Shown one piece after another: positions 61,188 to 64,000 of a stretch of DNA of 64,000 nt. Source of the DNA: Maylandia zebra (taxonomy: Eukaryota > Chordata > Actinopteri > Cichliformes > Cichlidae). A program made the position numbers and the translations under genes. Within the stretch, counting starts at the first letter, position 1; each line of letters opens with the position of its first letter. The stretch is taken from NCBI RefSeq assembly GCF_041146795.1, contig NC_135187.1:21087056-21151055 (forward strand), read 5' to 3'. Under the pieces are notes generated by a model, which had not been told where the DNA came from, ran no database searches, and saw only the letters and a list, made by a program, of their open reading frames with translations.

Positions 61188-62960
61188 TTCTTCTTCTTCT
61201 CTTGTTGAAAATATTGCGGGGAATCCCGGGAGAGGATGACGAGCCAGACTCTCTTACAAAGGCATTTTCAGAGAAAAAAGTTGGCACATGCAATGCCTAG
61301 ATGACAGGGAGACACAGATGGGGGAAGACACCATCTTTGTCAGATTTGGTCAAAGAGTGCTCCAGGTAGGCAATAAAAAGACTGTCATGATGTTTTATTC
61401 CGACTATCAAAATGAAAAAAAAAAAAAGAAAAGAACCGCTGCGTCCCAAGTTCCACTCCTCCTCCTATTACGCACTGCAGCTCATGTCCTCCTACCTCTA
61501 ACATAAAACTAATGTGAAAAATAATTAAAATTTATCCCAGTTAACCCCTTTCAAGGCTTGCTTTGCATCCAATAATTTGTCTCGTGCAATCAATAATTCA
61601 CCCCGCATGCGGTGTTGCTCATGTAATCTTCGCACGAGCTGTCTCGGGTTTTTTTTTTTAATTATTTGTTATCACAACATGCAAAAATGACCATATATTT
61701 CACCCGCTTCTTCGTTTTACGCCAGCAACAAGATCAAACTAGCAGCCCTCCCTGTGCTGGTTTGTCAAAGTTTCTCTTTGAGGACACCCAAACTTGCGAG
61801 CACGTGGCTGCATTGTCTGAACTTCCTACAGCAACAATCCATTTAAAACCCCTTAAATGTCGCTTTCCGAGCCCGAAACGGTTCGAAATGTGTGAAACGA
61901 CACCGCATCCGAATTTCAAGTGTGTTTTCATTAGCCTGGGTGGCTTTCCCGAATTTTTTTCCAATTTATTTTGTGCGTGGACGCAAAGTGTGCCAAATAA
62001 TGGCTTACATTCTAATAAATCGGGGAATTGATCATGTCACCGTTTAAAACCTCATTGGGTTGCAAAGCAAGCATTGTCAGGCTCATAAAGACACTTTGTT
62101 TTGCACAAATATCTGCATAAATATGCCCACTTTCAGCGTTTACCTTGTTTTATGTTGTCAATACAACGTCGCAACGTCGGCATGCCCGGTATAACGCTGA
62201 GGACGCTTTCGTGTGTCGGATAAAAACTGCTCCGTCAAATGCATCCCTGTCCACTTTCCTCCATGCCGGGGCCACACAGGTAGTTGACGGTGCAGGCTCT
62301 AACCCCCCATCCCCTCAGACTACACCAGCCCAGGCAGACACCAAAATCGAGCGGAGGAGGAGGTGGCGGCGGTGGTGGTGGGCCGTACGCAAACTTGCGC
62401 GCACACACTCTCACTTCAAGTTTGTGTGTGGAGGGGAGGGGGTGTATGATTGGGAAGGGGGGGGGGGGGGAGGTCATAGGACAAAGGCAAACGCGTGATA
62501 TAGCCCTCCAGAACCACGCTCTTCTTTGGATTTTCTCCTTTCTTTCTTTCTTCGTTTTTTTTCTTCTTCCATATATCCGCGGATAGGCCTATGCAACTGC
62601 AGCCTCGCTCGCCTTGTGTGAGCTCCGTCTCTGCCTGGCTTTCCCACGCCGGCTGAATGTGGCCTGACCCCCTTCAGAGAGGTTTGACACGGAGCGGGGA
62701 CATTTCCGCATTCCTCCCCGACTACAAAGGCACACCGCCTCCTTTTGCTCTCCCTCGGCCTCCTCGGTGCTTTACCATTCATAGTCCTCTCCGCGGGTTT
62801 TGTCTCCTGTGTCAAAACCGGGAGCACGCAGAGATCGGGGAGGGGAGAGAGGAGGTTTGTTAGATGGACGGCCACACTATCTCCCTCAAAACTATTGAGG
62901 AGCTCCTGCGGCAACAATGCACCAGCAAGAATGCAATGTGACAAGCTCGCCCTAGATGAG
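61188..62960 (-). promoter_or_regulatory. cdk6 5' leader and CpG-rich promoter region
   Basis: Upstream of the cdk6 ATG. CpG density rises clearly from about 62140 to 62960 (for example gcggcggt, tgcgcgcacac, atccgcggata, gagcgggg). This is typical of a vertebrate housekeeping-type promoter. No TATA box or start site could be fixed. It includes an (AG)-rich part, a (G)14 tract near 62457-62470 and tcttt-rich stretches. Confidence 0.5.
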
Positions 62961-64000
62961 CCGGAGGGGTCAGGTTCAAGGCCCGGTGGCTTGATCTGTG
63001 GCAGGGGGAACCCCCCTCTGCTCCGGTGGTCGTTTGCAAGGCATAACTAATGAACCTGTTTGTTTATTTATTTTAGAAGTTGGACATTTCTACAGAGTAT
63101 CAGCTTCATCTTCACATCAGGATGAACCTCTGATTTATTTCACCTAAAAGGAGACGTTAAGAAAAATCTACAAATCCGTTTTTATGCATTAAAAGAATTA
63201 TTATTAAGTTTTTTCTGATCTTAAAATTGTACCAGCATCTTCAGAAAGATTTGTAAGTCAATCAGCAAATTGTAGAATTTATCATTAGTTACTGCTTTAT
63301 TTGAGATTCATGTTAGTCCCCGTTTTTTCTGACATCTGAATATTTTCTTAAAAAAATAAATAAAAATACATTTGTACAGATAAATGTATATATTTATCTT
63401 TTATAATTAAATATTAGTAGAGCTAAGTTTATTTTCATCTTCACAACTTATTTATAGTGAATACATATAAATCAAGAATATTAAGAAAATTTAAAGAAAC
63501 CACTAAAAACAAATTTTAAAAACAAGAAGTAGTTTCAAGCTTTAAAAGCTATAAATTTGACAATTATTATGGTAAATTTCCTCTTTTTTAACTCTCGTGC
63601 TTAAATATTTAAATTAGTTTCAAATTCCAACAATTTCATGTAAATGATCAAATTTTTACTTTTTTGTATGAAAGAGTCAAAAATGTATTGTTTTGCTTTT
63701 TTCCTTCTACTTCTGGACAAAGTTTAGATGTGACAGCACTTGATGTCAGATTGTCCCAATGAATAGCCAATTACAGGCTTGTAAGTAAGCCCCCCCATGA
63801 TCATGCTTTCATTGGAACCCATGTTTTCAGAGAGTCATAGATGATCACAAGAAGGTCATTATCCCGGTGCTATGATTTTCATGCAAACTTGTCTTCCATG
63901 CTGTTTGCAGAGTTCCCCGATTCCCTGTGAAAAGGTAAAACTTTGGGGGGGATAATGACATGGAAGTATCTATGTCAATCTCCCTCCGCCCAGCCTTGTA
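62961..64000. other. AT-rich right flank, no gene seen
   Basis: From about 63050 the sequence becomes AT-rich with many short A and T runs. I see no exon, repeat family or RNA gene. Confidence 0.5.

Noticed and set aside
62284-62586. Gly- or Pro-rich frames in the cdk6 promoter region
   Set aside because: They result from GGC/GGT-rich CpG-island sequence and a (G)14 tract, with no conserved motif.

Overview
The window looks like percomorph (cichlid-type) teleost nuclear DNA. It has split vertebrate genes with GT-AG introns, dense (CA)n and long (G)n/(C)n tracts, and fish-type transposons (BEL/Pao, L2, RTE, Tc1 and hAT fossils). The species call is an inference from content and was not tested.

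Layout from left to right: (1) 483-7806 is a complete but dead BEL/Pao LTR retrotransposon with 5-bp target duplications, carrying a nested L2-type LINE tail. (2) 9062-10080 and 12950-14995 hold two tandem short secreted granulin genes on the minus strand, each with its own TATA box. The left copy shows decay: a lost splice donor, a lost cysteine and an early stop in front of a leftover donor. (3) 16660-22994 is fam133b on the minus strand, 11 coding exons and 257 residues, with a hAT element in one intron. (4) 23255-24316 is an RTE LINE fragment followed by an LTR-like segment. (5) About 24560-61156 and upstream is cdk6 on the minus strand: seven coding exons, 325 residues, introns up to 14 kb, a probable 3.1-kb 3'UTR with two miR-34 seed matches, and a CpG-rich promoter region near 62140-62960. 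The rest to 64000 is AT-rich and has no recognisable gene.

The host genes lie in the same orientation in the order cdk6, fam133b, granulin, granulin. CDK6 and FAM133B are also neighbours in mammals, so this is a conserved vertebrate block beside a fish-specific granulin pair. I rebuilt every coding exon by hand: junction phases agree for cdk6, fam133b and granulin gene 2, and fail only at one junction of granulin gene 1. I found no clearly new multi-gene system. The most distinctive signals are the decaying granulin copy, the paired miR-34 sites, homopolymer G/C tracts next to coding ends, a perfect 36-bp inverted repeat in a cdk6 intron, and the nested retrotransposon.
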